40,000 nucleotides of DNA from Chondrilla cf. caribensis (taxonomy: Eukaryota; Porifera; Demospongiae; Chondrillida; Chondrillidae), in NCBI GenBank assembly GCA_964020155.1, contig OZ026560.1, forward strand, positions 3,806,759-3,846,758, given 5' to 3'. The stretch's first letter is position 1. Each line of letters opens with the position of its first letter. Shown here piece by piece: positions 1-25,247 of the stretch. The position numbers and the translations under genes were made by a program. The notes under the pieces were generated by a model. The model worked only from the letters and a program-made list of their open reading frames with translations. It was not told the DNA's origin and searched no databases.

Positions 1-23
1 ATGTGTATGTGGGCTAGATGTAC

Positions 24-203
24 AGTATGTTGTTCTTCAATTTCTGTTTCAGTTCAGATCGCCATATATGTAGTTATGTCAGAGTTTGAAGGTGAACCTA
101 CGAATATTAGAAAGTGAATCTTTGAGCAATAGATAATTGAAACAGATGTTCATGTAAATTGAAAGGATCTTAAAATGTTGAAAGAGGAAGATTTGGTGTA
201 CAT
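24..203 (+). repeat. Copy A of a ~178 bp dispersed duplication
   Basis: This block recurs almost unchanged at 1479-1654, with a handful of substitutions such as ATCGCC to ATCACC. It begins with a pyrimidine-rich stretch ending in TTTCAG, which looks like a splice acceptor, followed by a short open frame ending YVVMSEFEGEPTNIRK and a TGA at 115-117. It could be the terminal exon of an upstream gene, or simply a repeat. No AATAAA signal follows closely. Confidence 0.85.
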
Positions 204-225
204 GCTTTTTATGCCCCCTGCAGCC

Positions 226-228
<3 letters not shown>

Positions 229-287
<59 letters not shown>

Positions 288-295
288 TTTAATTG

Positions 296-387
<92 letters not shown>

Positions 388-428
388 TTTAATTGTGTGT
401 TGTGTGTGTGTGTGTGTGTGTGTGTTTA

Positions 429-481
<53 letters not shown>

Positions 482-486
482 TGTTT

Positions 487-528
<42 letters not shown>

Positions 529-543
529 GTGAGTTTAATTGTG

Positions 544-611
<68 letters not shown>

Positions 612-612
612 A
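229..612. repeat. Long interrupted (GT)n microsatellite
   Basis: About 380 bp of GT dinucleotides, interrupted several times by a GAGTTTAATTGT-like spacer (near 286, 384, 424 and 530). The recurring spacer shows the tract grew by duplication of larger blocks, not only by two-base slippage. Alternating purine-pyrimidine sequence of this length can adopt Z-DNA. Confidence 0.97.
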
Positions 613-757
613 TACATGTTGATACTGTTGTCTTAAATGTTGTTACTAGGACTCAGACAGACAAAACATCCCATCATAATCATGGTATTTGTGATATTCA
701 CAGCAGATAATTGTCACCTGAAATTTGGATTATTGCCTATCGCTGTCACATATCATA

Positions 758-890
758 TACCATATAGGGAAGAATTTCACGGTATTGATTTTGTGATTGG
801 ATGGGTTTTCCAAATAAACTTTCAACTTCGTTCAAATCGCCAAAATGCACGAAATTTCAAGCTAGCAAATTTTTTTCACAGCATACGGTA
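758..890. mobile_element. Possible decayed MITE with TACC..GGTA ends
   Basis: The left end reads TACCATATAGGGAAG and the right end reads GCATACGGTA, resembling the TACCGTATAG...CTATACGGTA ends of the clearer elements near 11.9 and 13.5 kb. The interior has the same AAATTTC/GCGAAA flavour, but the inverted pairing is poor. This is a guess from the end motifs only. Confidence 0.3.
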
Positions 891-992
891 GGCGGAAACT
901 AAGAAATAAATTTTTCTATGGATTACCATTGTAACAACAGTATGTACTTTTACTATTTTAATCTTTATTTCTTTTAATTTTGTTGTATCCAG

Positions 993-8102
<7,110 letters not shown>

Positions 8103-8393
8103 GTGATTAGTACTGAATTTCCGAATTGGAAGAAATATTGCATGAGAGCCAGGGACTATCTAACTATAAATCTAAGTATAATTTAATAACTGCATGTATG
8201 TGCGTTTGTAAATACGCGCATAACATGATAGAAATGATATTAATATACGTATAGGTATAATTATACGCAATTGTGAAGATGTCGATTGATCGAATTATGA
8301 AATTGTAATTCGCGCGCGTCCTTCGGACGCTTTGGGATCACGTGATCTTCGGTGCGCCAGCTGCTAGAGGAGGTCGATCGAGGTATACATACC
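8103..8393 (+). promoter_or_regulatory. Short intergenic gap with E-box palindrome and GC hairpin
   Basis: Only 291 bp separate the cathepsin H stop from the next predicted start codon. The first ~200 bp is AT-rich. The last part changes to CG-rich sequence: CGCGCGCG, then a 15-bp perfect hairpin GCGTCC-TTC-GGACGC (8316-8330), then a 12-bp palindrome GATCACGTGATC (8336-8347) containing the CACGTG E-box bound by bHLH-zip factors. This fits a TATA-less core promoter for the downstream gene. No AATAAA polyadenylation signal is visible for cathepsin H. Confidence 0.5.
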
Positions 8394-13238
<4,845 letters not shown>

Positions 13239-13844
13239 CATACGCAGCAAATGCACATACGTTTAACTGTCCACTACTGCTGAGGGTTTGAATGCAATAA
13301 TATTATGACACCCCTGTATGTATAATGCACATATTAGTATTATTATACTAGGAATATGGCAATTTAACACATCCACTCTTGGAGTGAAAAAATTGAAGTC
13401 AATATAATTGTGGACTCTTTCAAGGATAGATGAAAATGAAAAGATTGAAGATGTTAATGGTGAAAGCCTAGTGGGGGATTATACTGTATAGCGGGAAATA
13501 TTTGCGGGACAAAATTTTCGCGGATAAAATTTTCGCGGATGCTGGCCAGAATCACGCGACAGAACAGCGAGAACGCCTAACTTGCGGATAACATTTTCGC
13601 GGATGTTAGGCAAACCACGAAATCCGCGAAAATTTTGTCCCGCGAATATTTCCCGCTATACGGTATATAGTATGTACTCGACCATGTCCAAATTGTGGTT
13701 ATAGTACCACACTATTAACCTACAAAAGTGCAGCCAAACCACCTCATCAGGAGGTAGTGTGTACATGCTAGTGTACATGCATAGCAGTATATAGTTACCC
13801 AATTAAATCTACAAATATACGGTTCAAACAGCTCCTCATAAGTT
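13239..13844. other. Intergenic spacer between gene and satellite
   Basis: Apart from the MITE at 13481-13666 this is AT-rich sequence with no exon, RNA gene or tandem repeat that I can recognise. AGGAATATGG and ATTATTATAC-type segments occur, but I see no clear AATAAA polyadenylation signal for the gene ending at 13238. Confidence 0.6.
13481..13666 (-). mobile_element. MITE-like element, family A copy 2, ~186 bp, inverted relative to copy 1
   Basis: Ends TATACTGTATAGCGGGAAAT and ATTTCCCGCTATACGGTAT. Its reverse complement matches copy 1 along most of its length, including CTGTTCTGTCGCGTGA. It keeps more intact CGCGG blocks than copy 1, so it is probably younger. TA lies at both edges. Confidence 0.88.
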
Positions 13845-16800
13845 CTTGTATGGGAGAGTATAGGAGAAATAACGCTAAGCACCTAGCATAGCTCATGGGA
13901 GAGGGGGGGGTGTCAACATGATACTCCATCCAGACCTTGTAGATGTAAACTTAACTTAAACGATTTGCAGCTTCATATAAGGCCCATAACCCTAGTTATG
14001 TACATTCGGAGGTGCTTAAAATAATGATATTATTTTAATGTATGGGAGAGTATAGGATGGAGAGGGGGCATGTCAACACTATATTTGAGCCAGACCTACC
14101 TGTGGATGTAAACTAACTTATGAAACAATTCCCATTTCTGTATGTAGCCACCACCCCTAGCTACATTCGCAGGTGCTTAATAATCTTTCAATGTATGGGA
14201 AAGGGTAGGATGAAAGAAGGCTAAGCACCTTCTCGAATATCTCATGGGTGAGGGGCATGTCAGCCTGATATTAATTTTTGTCAAGAATTAGCTAGGGATG
14301 TGAACTAAATTATGAAGTAATCTCCACCTCCATAAGCTGATCATCAAATCTAGCTACATTCGAAGGTGCTTACTAATTTTTCAATATATATTACATACGT
14401 ATACATAGGAGAGGAAACGCTAAGTACCTTTTTGCATAGCTCATGGGGGAGGGGGCGTGTCAACTTGAAATTTTACACAGACCTAGCTGAGGCATTGAAC
14501 TGAAACAATTTCCATCTCAATAAGTGGCTCGTAACCCCAGTTACATTCGGAGGTGCTTAACATTTTTTCAATGTATTGGAGAGTACAGGAGAGAAAAAGC
14601 TAAGCACCTTTTTGCATAGCTCATGAGGCAGAGGGCATGTAAACTTGACATTTTACACACACATAGGTGGGGCATTGAACTAAATTCTGGAACAATTCCC
14701 ATCTCAATAGATGACCTGTAACACCAGCTACATTCGGAGGTGCTTAATATTTTTTCAATGTATGGGAGAGTATAGGAGAGAAAACGCTAAGCACCTTTTT
14801 GCATAGCTCATGGGAGTGGGGGCGTGTCAACTTGAAATTTTACACAGACCTAGCTGACGCATTGAACTAAATTCTAAAAAAATTCCCATCTCAATAGATG
14901 ACCTGTAACACCAGCTACATTCGGAGGTGCTTAATATTTTTTCAATGTATGGGAGAGTATAGGAGAGAAAACGCTAAGCACCTTTTTGCATAGCTCATGG
15001 GAGAGGGGGCGTGTCAACTTGAAATTTTACACAGACCTAGCTGGGGCATTGAAATAAATTCTAAAACAATTCCCATCTCAATAGATGGCCAGTAATACCA
15101 GCTACATTCGGAGGTGCTTAATATTTTTTCAACGTATGGGAGAGTATAGGAGAGAAAACGCTAAGCACCTTTTTGCATAGCACATGGGGGAGGGGGTGTG
15201 TCAACTTGAAATTTTACACAGACCTAGCTGAGGCATTGAACTAAATTCTAAAACAATTCCCATCTCAATAGATGACATGTAACACCAGCTACATTCGGAG
15301 GTGCTTAATATTTTTTCAATGTACGTATGGGAGAGTATAGGAGAGAAAACACTAAGCACCTTTTTGCATAGCTCATGGGGGAGGGGGGGTGTCAACTTGA
15401 AATTTTACACAGACCTAGCTGAGGCATTGAACTAAATTCTAAAACAATTCCCATCTCAATAGGTGGCTTGTAACCCCAGTTACATTCGGAGGTGCTTAAT
15501 ATTTTTTCAATGTATGGGAGAGTATAGGAGAGAAAACGCTAAGCACCTTTTTGCATAGCTCATGGGGGAGGGGGCGTGTCAACTTGAAAATTCACACAGA
15601 CCTAGCTGGGGCATTGAACTAAATTCTAAAACAATTCCCATCTCAATAGATGACATGTAACACCAGCTACATTCAGAGGTGCTTAATATTTTTTCAATGT
15701 ATGGGAGAGTATAGGAGAGAAAACGCTAAGCACCTTTTTGCATAGCTCATGGGAGAGGGGGCGTGTCAACTTGAAATTTTACACAGACCTAGCTGGGGCA
15801 TTGAAGTAAATTCTAAAACAATTCCCATCTCAATAGATGGCCAGTAATACCAGCTACATTCGGAGGTGCTTAATATTTTTTCAACGTATGGGAGAGTATA
15901 GGAGAGAAAACGCTAAGCACTTTTTTGCATAGCTCATGGGGAAGGGGGCGTGTCAACTTGACATTTTACACACACATAGGTGGGGCATTGAACTAAATTC
16001 TGGAACAATTCCCATCTCAATAGATGACCTGTAACACCAGCTACATTCGGAGGTGCTTAATATTTTTTCAATGTATGGGAGAGTATAGGAGAGAAAACGC
16101 TAAGCACCTTTCTGCATAGCTCATGGGGGAGGGGGCGTGTCAACTTGAAAATTCACACAGACCTAGCTGGGGCATTGAACTAAACTATGAAACAATTCCC
16201 ATCTCAATAGATGGCGTGTAACCCCAGTTACATTCGGAGGTGCTTAATATTTTTTCAATGTATGGGAGAGTATACGTAGGAGAGAAAACGCTAAGCACCT
16301 TTTTGCATAGCTCATGGGGGAGGGGGCGTGTCAACTTGAAATTTTACACAGACCTAGCTGAGGCATTGAACTAAATTCTGAAACAATTCCCATCTCAATA
16401 GATGGCTTGTAACCCCAGTAACATTCGGAGGTGCTTAATATTTTGTCAATGTATGGGAGAGTATATGTAGGAGAGAAAACGCTAAGCACCTTTTTGCATA
16501 GCTTATGGGGGAGGGGGCGTGTCAACTTGAAATTCTACACAGACCTAGCTGAGGCATTGAACTAAATTCTGAAACAATTCCCATCTCAATAGAAGGCGTG
16601 TAACCCCAGTAACATTCGGAGGTGCTTAATATTTTGTCAATGTATGGGAGAGTACGTATATGTAGGAGAGAAAACGCTAAGCACCTTTTTGCATAGCTCA
16701 TGGGAGAGGGGGCATGTCAACTTGAAATTTTACACAGACCTAGCTGAGGCATTGAACTAAATTCTGAAACAATTCCCATCTCAATAAGTGACTCGTAACC

Positions 16801-16984
16801 CCAGTTACATTCGGAGGTGCTTAATATTTTTTCAATGTATGGGAGAGTATATGTAGGAGAGAAAACGCTAAGCACCTTTTTGCATAGCTCATGGGAGAGG
16901 GGGCGTGTCAACTTGAAATTTTACACAGACCTAGCTGAGGCATTGAACTAAATTCTGAAACAATTCCCATCTAAATAGATGGCT

Positions 16985-17745
16985 TGTACCCCAAGTTACA
17001 TTCGGAGGTGCTTAATATTTTTTCAATGTATGGGAGAGTATAGGAGAGAAAACGCTAAGCACCTTTTTGCATAGCTCATGGAGGAGGGGGCGTGTCAACT
17101 TGAAATTTTACACAGACCTAGCTGAGGCATTGAACTAAATTCTGAAACAATTCCCATCTCAATAGAAGGCGTGTAACCCCAGTAACATTCGGAGGTGCTT
17201 AATATTTTGTCAATGTATGGGAGAGTATATGTAGGAGAGAAAACGCTAAGCACCTTTTTGCATAGCTCATGGGGGAGGGGGCGTGTCAACTTGAAATTTT
17301 ACACAGACCTAGCTGGCGCATTGAAGTAAATTCTAAAACAATTCCCATCTCAATAGATGGCTTGTACCCCAAGTTACATTCGGAGGTGCTTAATATTTTT
17401 TCAATGTATGGGAGAGTATAGGAGAGAAAACGCTAAGCACCTTTTTGCATAGCTCATGGAGGAGGGGGCGTGTCAACTTGAAATTTTACACAGACCTAGC
17501 TGAGGCATTGAACTAAATTCTGAAACAATTCCCATCTCAATAGAAGGCGTGTAACCCCAGTAACATTCGGAGGTGCTTAATATTTTGTCAATGTATGGGA
17601 GAGTATATGTAGGAGAGAAAACGCTAAGCACCTTTTTGCATAGCTCATGGGGGAGGGGGCGTGTCAACTTGAAATTTTACACAGACCTAGCTGGCGCATT
17701 GAAGTAAATTCTAAAACAATTCCCATCTCAATAGATGGCCTGTAA
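16985..17745 (+). repeat. Satellite 1 higher-order unit: 378-bp dimer, two copies
   Basis: Two successive dimers repeat with a 378-bp period and almost no differences; for example the monomer at 17095 matches that at 17473. The second copy then diverges near 17745 (CCTGTAACACC instead of CTTGTACCCC). Confidence 0.8.
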
Positions 17746-17789
17746 CACCAGCTACATTCGGAGGTACTTAATATTTTTTCAATGTACGT

Positions 17790-19320
17790 ATGGGAGAGTA
17801 TAGGAGAGAAAACGCTAAGCACCTTTTTGCATAGCTCATGGGGGAGGGGGCGTGTCAGCTTGAAATTTTACACAGACCTAGCTGAGGCATTGAACTAAAT
17901 TCTGAAACAATTCCCATCTCAATAGAAGGCATGTAACCCCAGTAACATTCGGAGGTGCTTAATATTTTGTCAATGTATGGGAGAGTATATGTAGGAGAGA
18001 AAACGCTAAGCACCTTTTTGCATAGCTCATGGGGGAAGGGGCGTGTCAACTTGAAATTCTACACAGACCTAGCTGAGGCATTGAACTAAATTCTGAAACA
18101 ATTCCCATCTCAATAGATGGCTTGTAACCCCAGTAACATTCGGAGGTGCTTAATACTTTGTCAATGTATGGGAGAGTATATGTAGGAGAGAAAACGCTAA
18201 GCACCTTTTTGCATAGCTCATGGGGGAGGGGGCGTGTCAACTTGAAATTTTACACAGACCTAGCTGAGGCATTGAACTAAATTCTGAAACAATTCCCATC
18301 TCAATAGATGGCGTGTAACCCCAGTAACATTCGGAGGTGCTTAATATTTTGTCAATGTATGGGAGAGTATATGTAGGAGAGAAAACGCTAAGCACCTTTT
18401 TGCATAGCTCATGGGGGAGGGGGCGTGTCAACTTGAAATTTTACACAGACCTAGCTGAGGCATTGAACTAAATTCCGAAACAATTCCCATCTCAATAGAT
18501 GACCTGTAACACCAGCTACATTCGGAGGTGCTTAATATTTTGTCAATGTATGGGAGAGTATAGGAGAGAAAACGCTAAGCACCTTTTTGCATAGCTCATG
18601 GGGGAGGGGGCGTGTCAGCTTGAAATTTTACACAGACCTAGCTGAGGCATTGAACTAAATTCTGAAACAATTCCCATCTCAATAGAAGGCATGTAACCCC
18701 AGTAACATTCGGAGGTGCTTAATATTTTGTCAATGTATGGGAGAGTATATGTAGGAGAGAAAACGCTAAGCACCTTTTTGCATAGCTCATGGGGGAAGGG
18801 GCGTGTCAACTTGAAATTCTACACAGACCTAGCTGAGGCATTGAACTAAATTCTGAAACAATTCCCATCTCAATAGATGGCTTGTAACCCCAGTAACATT
18901 CGGAGGTGCTTAATACTTTGTCAATGTATGGGAGAGTATATGTAGGAGAGAAAACGCTAAGCACCTTTTTGCATAGCTCATGGGGGAGGGGGCGTGTCAA
19001 CTTGAAATTTTACACAGACCTAGCTGAGGCATTGAACTAAATTCTGAAACAATTCCCATCTCAATAGATGGCGTGTAACCCCAGTAACATTCGGAGGTGC
19101 TTAATATTTTGTCAATGTATGGGAGAGTATATGTAGGAGAGAAAACGCTAAGCACCTTTTTGCATAGCTCATGGGGGAGGGGGCGTGTCAACTTGAAATT
19201 TTACACAGACCTAGCTGAGGCATTGAACTAAATTCCGAAACAATTCCCATCTCAATAGATGACCTGTAACACCAGCTACATTCGGAGGTGCTTAATATTT
19301 TGTCAATGTATGGGAGAGTA
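17790..19320 (+). repeat. Satellite 1 higher-order unit: 760-bp tetramer, two copies
   Basis: Four monomers with private variants (GTGTCAGCTTG, GGGGGAAGGGG, TTAATACTTTG, AAATTCCGAAA) occur in the same order twice, offset by 760 bp (17855/18615, 18046/18806, 18237/18997). Confidence 0.9.
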
Positions 19321-19929
19321 TAGGAGAGAAAACGCTAAGCACCTTTTTGCATAGCTCATGGGGGAGGGGGCGTGTCAACTTGAAATTTTACACAGACCTA
19401 GCTGAGGCATTGAACTAAATTTTGAAACAATTCCCATCTCAATAGGTGACTCGTAACCCCAGTTACATTCGGAGGTGCTTAGTATTTTTTCAATGTATGG
19501 GAGAGTATATGTAAGAGAGAAAACGCTAAGCACCTTTTTGCATAGCTCATGGGAGAGGGGGCATGTCAACTCGAAATTTTACACAGACCTAGCTGGGGCA
19601 TTGAAGTGAACTATGAAACAATTCCCATCTCAATAGATGGCTTGTACCCCAAGTTACATTCGGAGGTGCTTAATATTTTTTCAATATATGGGAGAGTATA
19701 TGTAGGAGAGAAAACGCTAAGCACCTTTTTGCATAGCTCATGGAGGAGGGGGCGTGTCAACTTGAAATTTTACACAAACCTAGCTGAGGCATTGAACTAA
19801 ATTCTGAAACAATTCCCATCTAAATAGATGGCTTTTACCCCAAGTTACATTCGGAGGTGCTTAATATTTTGTCAATGTATGGGAGAGTATATGTAGGAGA
19901 GAAAACGCTAAGCACCTTTTTGCATAGCT

Positions 19930-21842
19930 CATGGGGGAGGGGGCGTGTCAACTTGAAATTTTACACAGACCTAGCTGAGGCATTGAAGTAAATTCTAAAA
20001 CAATTCCCATCTCAATAGATGACCTGTAACACCAGCTACATTCGGAGGTGCTTAATATTTTTTCAATGTATGGGAGAGTATAGGAGAGAAAACGCTAAGC
20101 ACCTTTTTGCATAGCTCATGGGGGAGGGGGCGTGTCAACTTGAAATTTTACACAGACCTAGCTGACGCATTGAACTAAATTCTAAAACAATTCCCATCTC
20201 AATAGATGACCTGTAACACCAGCTACATTCGGAGGTGCTTAATATTTTTTCAATGTATGGGAGAGTATAGGAGAGAAAACGCTAAGCACCTTTTTGCATA
20301 GCTCATGGGAGAGGGGGCGTGTCAACTTGAAATTTTACACAGACCTAGCTGGGGCATTGAAGTAAATTCTAAAACAATTCCTATCTCAATAGATGGCCTG
20401 TAACACCAGCTACATTCGGAGGTACTTAATATTTTTTCAATGTACGTATGGGAGAGTATAGGAGAGAAAACGCTAAGCACCTTTTTGCATAGCTCATGGG
20501 GGAGGGGGCGTGTCAACTTGAAATTCTACACAGACCTAGCTGAGGCATTGAACTAAATTCTGAAACAATTCCCATCTCAATAGAAGGCGTGTAACCCCAG
20601 TAACATTCGAAGGTGCTTAATATTTTGTCAATGTATGGGAGAGTATATGTAGGAGAGAAAATGCTAAGCACCTTTTTGCATAGCTCATGGGGGAGGGGGC
20701 GTGTCAACTTGAAATTTTACACAAACCTAGCTGAGGCATTGAACCAAATTCTAAAACAATTCCCATCTCAATAGATGACCTGTAACCCCAGTAACATTCG
20801 GAGGTGCTTAATATTTTGTCAATGTATGGGAGAGTATATGTAGGAGAGAAAACGCTAAGCACCTTTTTGCATAGCTCATGGGGGAGGGGGCGTGTCAACT
20901 TGAAATTTTACACAGACCTAGCTGAGGCATTGAAGTAAATTCTAAAACAATTCCCATCTCAATAGATGACCTGTAACACCAGCTACATTCGGAGGTGCTT
21001 AATATTTTTTCAATGTATGGGAGAGTATAGGAGAGAAAACGCTAAGCACCTTTTTGCATAGCTCATGGGGGAGGGGGCGTGTCAACTTGAAATTTTACAC
21101 AGACCTAGCTGGGGCATTGAACTAAATTCTAAAACAATTCCCATCTCAATAGATGACCTGTAACACCAGCTACATTCGGAGGTGCTTAATATTTTTTCAA
21201 TGTATGGGAGAGTATAGGAGAGAAAACGCTAAGCACCTTTTTGCATAGCTCATGGGAGAGGGGGCGTGTCAACTTGAAATTTTACACAGACCTAGCTGGG
21301 GCATTGAAGTAAATTCTAAAACAATTCCCATCTCAATAGATGGCCTGTAACACCAGCTACATTCGGAGGTACTTAATATTTTTTCAATGTACGTATGGGA
21401 GAGTATAGGAGAGAAAACGCTAAGCACCTTTTTGCATAGCTCATGGGGGAGGGGGCGTGTCAACTTGAAACTCTACACAGACCTAGCTGAGGCATTGAAC
21501 TAAATTCTGAAACAATTCCCATCTCAATAGAAGGCGTGTAACCCCAGTAACATTCGGAGGTGCTTAATATTTTGTCAATGTATGGGAGAGTATATGTAGG
21601 AGAGAAAATGCTAAGCACCTTTTTGCATAGCTCATGGGGGAGGGGGCGTGTCAACTTGAAATTTTACACAAACCTAGCTGAGGCATTGAACCAAATTCTA
21701 AAACAATTCCCATCTCAATAGATGACCTGTAACCCCAGTAACATTCGGAGGTGCTTAATATTTTGTCAATGTATGGGAGAGTATATGTAGGAGAGAAAAC
21801 GCTAAGCACCTTTTTGCATAGCTCATGGGGGAGGGGGCGTGT
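19930..21842 (+). repeat. Satellite 1 higher-order unit: 947-bp pentamer, two copies
   Basis: Five monomers repeat in order with offset 947 bp (20322/21269, 20513/21460, 20704/21651). Shared private variants include AATGTACGTATGGG and AAAATGCTAAGC. Confidence 0.9.
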
Positions 21843-24800
21843 CAACTTGAAATTCTACACAGACCTAGCTGAGGCATTGAACTAAATTCTAAAACAATTC
21901 CCATCTCAATAGATGGCCTGTAACACCAGCTACATTCGGAGGTGCTTAATATTTTTTCAATGTACGTATGGGAGAGTATAGGAGAGAAAACACTAAGCAC
22001 CTTTTTGCATAGCTCATGGGGGAGGGGGCGTGTCAACTTGAAATTTTACACAGACCTAGCTGAGGCATTGAACTAAATTCTGAAACAATTCCCATCTCAA
22101 TAGAAGGCGTGTAACCCCAGTAACATTCGGAGGTGCTTAATATTTTGTCAATGTATGGGAGATTATAGGAGAGAAAACGCTAAGCACCTTTTTGCATAGC
22201 TCATGGGAGAGGGGGCGTGTCAACTTGAAAATTTACACAGACCTAGCTGGGGCATTGAAGTAAATTCTGAAACAATTCCCATCTGAATAGATGGCTTGTA
22301 ACCCCAGTTACATTCGGAGGTGCTTAATATTTTTTCAATGTATGGGAGAGTATAAAAGAGAAAACGCTAAGCACCTTTTTGCATAGCTCATGGAGGAGGG
22401 GGCGTGTCAACTTGAAATTTTACACAGACCTAGCTGAGGCATTGAACTAAATTCTGAAACAATTCCCATCTGAATAGATGGCTTGTAACCCCAGTTACAT
22501 TCGGAGGTGCTTAATATATTTTCAATGTATGGGAGAGTATAGGAGAGAAAACGCTAAGCACCTTTTTGCATAGCTCATGGGGGAGGGGGTGTGTCAACTT
22601 GAAATTTTACACAGACCTAGCTGAGGCATTGAACTAAATTCTGAAACAATTCCCATCTCAATAGATGGCTTGTAACCCCAGTAACATTCGGAGGTGCTTA
22701 ATATTTTGTCAATGTATGGGAGAGTATATGTAGGAGAGAAAACGCTAAGCACCTTTTTTGCATAGCTCATGGGGGAGGGGGCGTGTCAACTTGAAATTTT
22801 ACACAGACCTAGCTGCGGACATGAACTAAATTCTGAAACAATTCCCATCTCAATAGATGACCTGTAACCCCAGTTACATTCGGAGGTGCTTCATATTTTT
22901 TCAATGTATGGGAGAGTATACGTATGTAGGAGAGAAAACGCTAAGCACCTTTTTGCATAGCTCATGGAGGAGGGGGCGTGTCAACTTGAAATTTTACACA
23001 GACCTAGCTGAAGCATTGAACTAAAGTCTGAAACAATTCCCATCTCAATAGATGGCTTTTACCCCAGTTACATTCGGAGGTGCTTAATATTTTGTCAATG
23101 TATGGGAGAGTATATGTAGGAGAGAAAACGCTAAGCACCTTTTTGCATAGCTCATGGGAAGGGGGCATATCAACTTGATATTATACACAGACTTAGCTGG
23201 GGCATTGAACTAAAGTCTGAAACAATTCCCATCTCAATAGATGGCTTGTAACCCCAGTAACATTCGGAGGTGCTTAATATTTTGTCAATGTATGGGAGAG
23301 TATATGTAGGAGAGAAAACGCTAAGCACCTTTCTGCATAGCTCATGCGGGAGGGGGCGTGTCAACTTGAAATTTTACACAGACCTAGCTGAGGCATTGAA
23401 CTGAAACAATTCCCATCTCAATAGGTGGCTCGTAACCCCAGTTACATTCGGAGGTGCTTAATATTTTTTCAATGTATGGGAGAGTATATGTAAGAGAGAA
23501 AACACTAAGCACCTTTTTGCATAGCTCATGGGGGAGGGGGCGTGTCAACTTGAAATTCTACACAGACCTAGCTGAGGCATTGAACTAAATTCTAAAACAA
23601 TTCCCATCTCAATAGATGGCCTGTAACACCAGCTACATTCGGAGGTACTTAATATTTTTTCAATGTACGTATGGGAGAGTATAGGAGAGAAAACACTAAG
23701 CACCTTTTTGCATAGCTCATGGGGGAGGGGGCGTGTCAACTTGAAATTTTACACAGACCTAGCTGAGGCATTGAACTAAATTCTGAAACAATTCCCATCT
23801 CAATAGAAGGCGTGTAACCCCAGTAACATTCGGAGGTGCTTAATATTTTGTCAATGTATGGGAGATTATAGGAGAGAAAACGCTAAGCACCTTTTTGCAT
23901 AGCTCATGGGAGAGGGGGCGTGTCAACTTGAAAATTTACACAGACCTAGCTGGGGCATTGAAGTAAATTCTGAAACAATTCCCATCTGAATAGATGGCTT
24001 GTAACCCCAGTTACATTCGGAGGTGCTTAATATTTTTTCAATGTATGGGAGAGTATAAAAGAGAAAACGCTAAGCACCTTTTTGCATAGCTCATGGAGGA
24101 GGGGGCGTGTCAACTTGAAATTTTACACAGACCTAGCTGAGGCATTGAACTAAATTCTGAAACAATTCCCATCTGAATAGATGGCTTGTAACCCCAGTTA
24201 CATTCGGAGGTGCTTAATATATTTTCAATGTATGGGAGAGTATAGGAGAGAAAACGCTAAGCACCTTTTTGCATAGCTCATGGGGGAGGGGGTGTGTCAA
24301 CTTGAAATTTTACACAGACCTAGCTGAGGCATTGAACTAAATTCTGAAACAATTCCCATCTCAATAGATGGCTTGTAACCCCAGTAACATTCGGAGGTGC
24401 TTAATATTTTGTCAATGTATGGGAGAGTATATGTAGGAGAGAAAACGCTAAGCACCTTTTTTGCATAGCTCATGGGGGAGGGGGCGTGTCAACTTGAAAT
24501 TTTACACAGACCTAGCTGCGGACATGAACTAAATTCTGAAACAATTCCCATCTCAATAGATGACCTGTAACCCCAGTTACATTCGGAGGTGCTTCATATT
24601 TTTTCAATGTATGGGAGAGTATACGTATGTAGGAGAGAAAACGCTAAGCACCTTTTTGCATAGCTCATGGAGGAGGGGGCGTGTCAACTTGAAATTTTAC
24701 ACAGACCTAGCTGAAGCATTGAACTAAAGTCTGAAACAATTCCCATCTCAATAGATGGCTTTTACCCCAGTTACATTCGGAGGTGCTTAATATTTTGTCA

Positions 24801-25247
24801 ATGTATGGGAGAGTATATGTAGGAGAGAAAACGCTAAGCACCTTTTTGCATAGCTCATGGGAAGGGGGCATATCAACTTGATATTATACACAGACTTAGC
24901 TGGGGCATTGAACTAAAGTCTGAAACAATTCCCATCTCAATAGATGGCTTGTAACCCCAGTAACATTCGGAGGTGCTTAATATTTTGTCAATGTATGGGA
25001 GAGTATATGTAGGAGAGAAAACGCTAAGCACCTTTCTGCATAGCTCATGCAGGAGGGGGCGTGTCAACTTGAAATTTTACACAGACCTAGCTGAGGCATT
25101 GAACTGAAACAATTCCCATCTCAATAGGTGGCTCGTAACCCCAGTTACATTCGGAGGTGCTTAATATTTTTTCAATGTATGGGAGAGTATATGTAAGAGA
25201 GAAAACACTAAGCACCTTTTTGCATAGCTCATGGGGGAGGGGGCGTG
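21842..25247 (+). repeat. Satellite 1 higher-order unit: 1703-bp nonamer, two copies
   Basis: Nine monomers repeat in order with offset 1703 bp (21842/23545, 23170/24873). Very distinctive shared variants prove it: AGTATAAAAGAGAAAACG, CTAGCTGCGGACATGAAC, GGGGGCATATCAACTTGATA, and the short monomer reading GAACTGAAACAATTCCC. The copies differ at only a few bases, so this duplication is recent. Confidence 0.93.

Larger units (their letters stand above)
1..992. other. Upstream flank or first intron of cathepsin H; no supported exon
   Basis: No convincing coding exon is seen here. The cathepsin H exon starting at 993 has an intron acceptor before it, so the start codon and signal peptide must lie here or left of the window. 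An open frame at 637-888 begins with a hydrophobic run, but its sequence does not resemble a cathepsin N-terminus and it overlaps a decayed inverted-repeat element. The stretch holds a duplicated block (24-203), a long GT tract (229-612) and that element (758-890). Confidence 0.6.

Noticed and set aside
637..891. 84-codon frame starting MLLLGLRQTK as the missing cathepsin H signal-peptide exon
   Set aside because: No suitable donor in phase, no resemblance to the family N-terminus, and it runs through a likely decayed inverted-repeat element.
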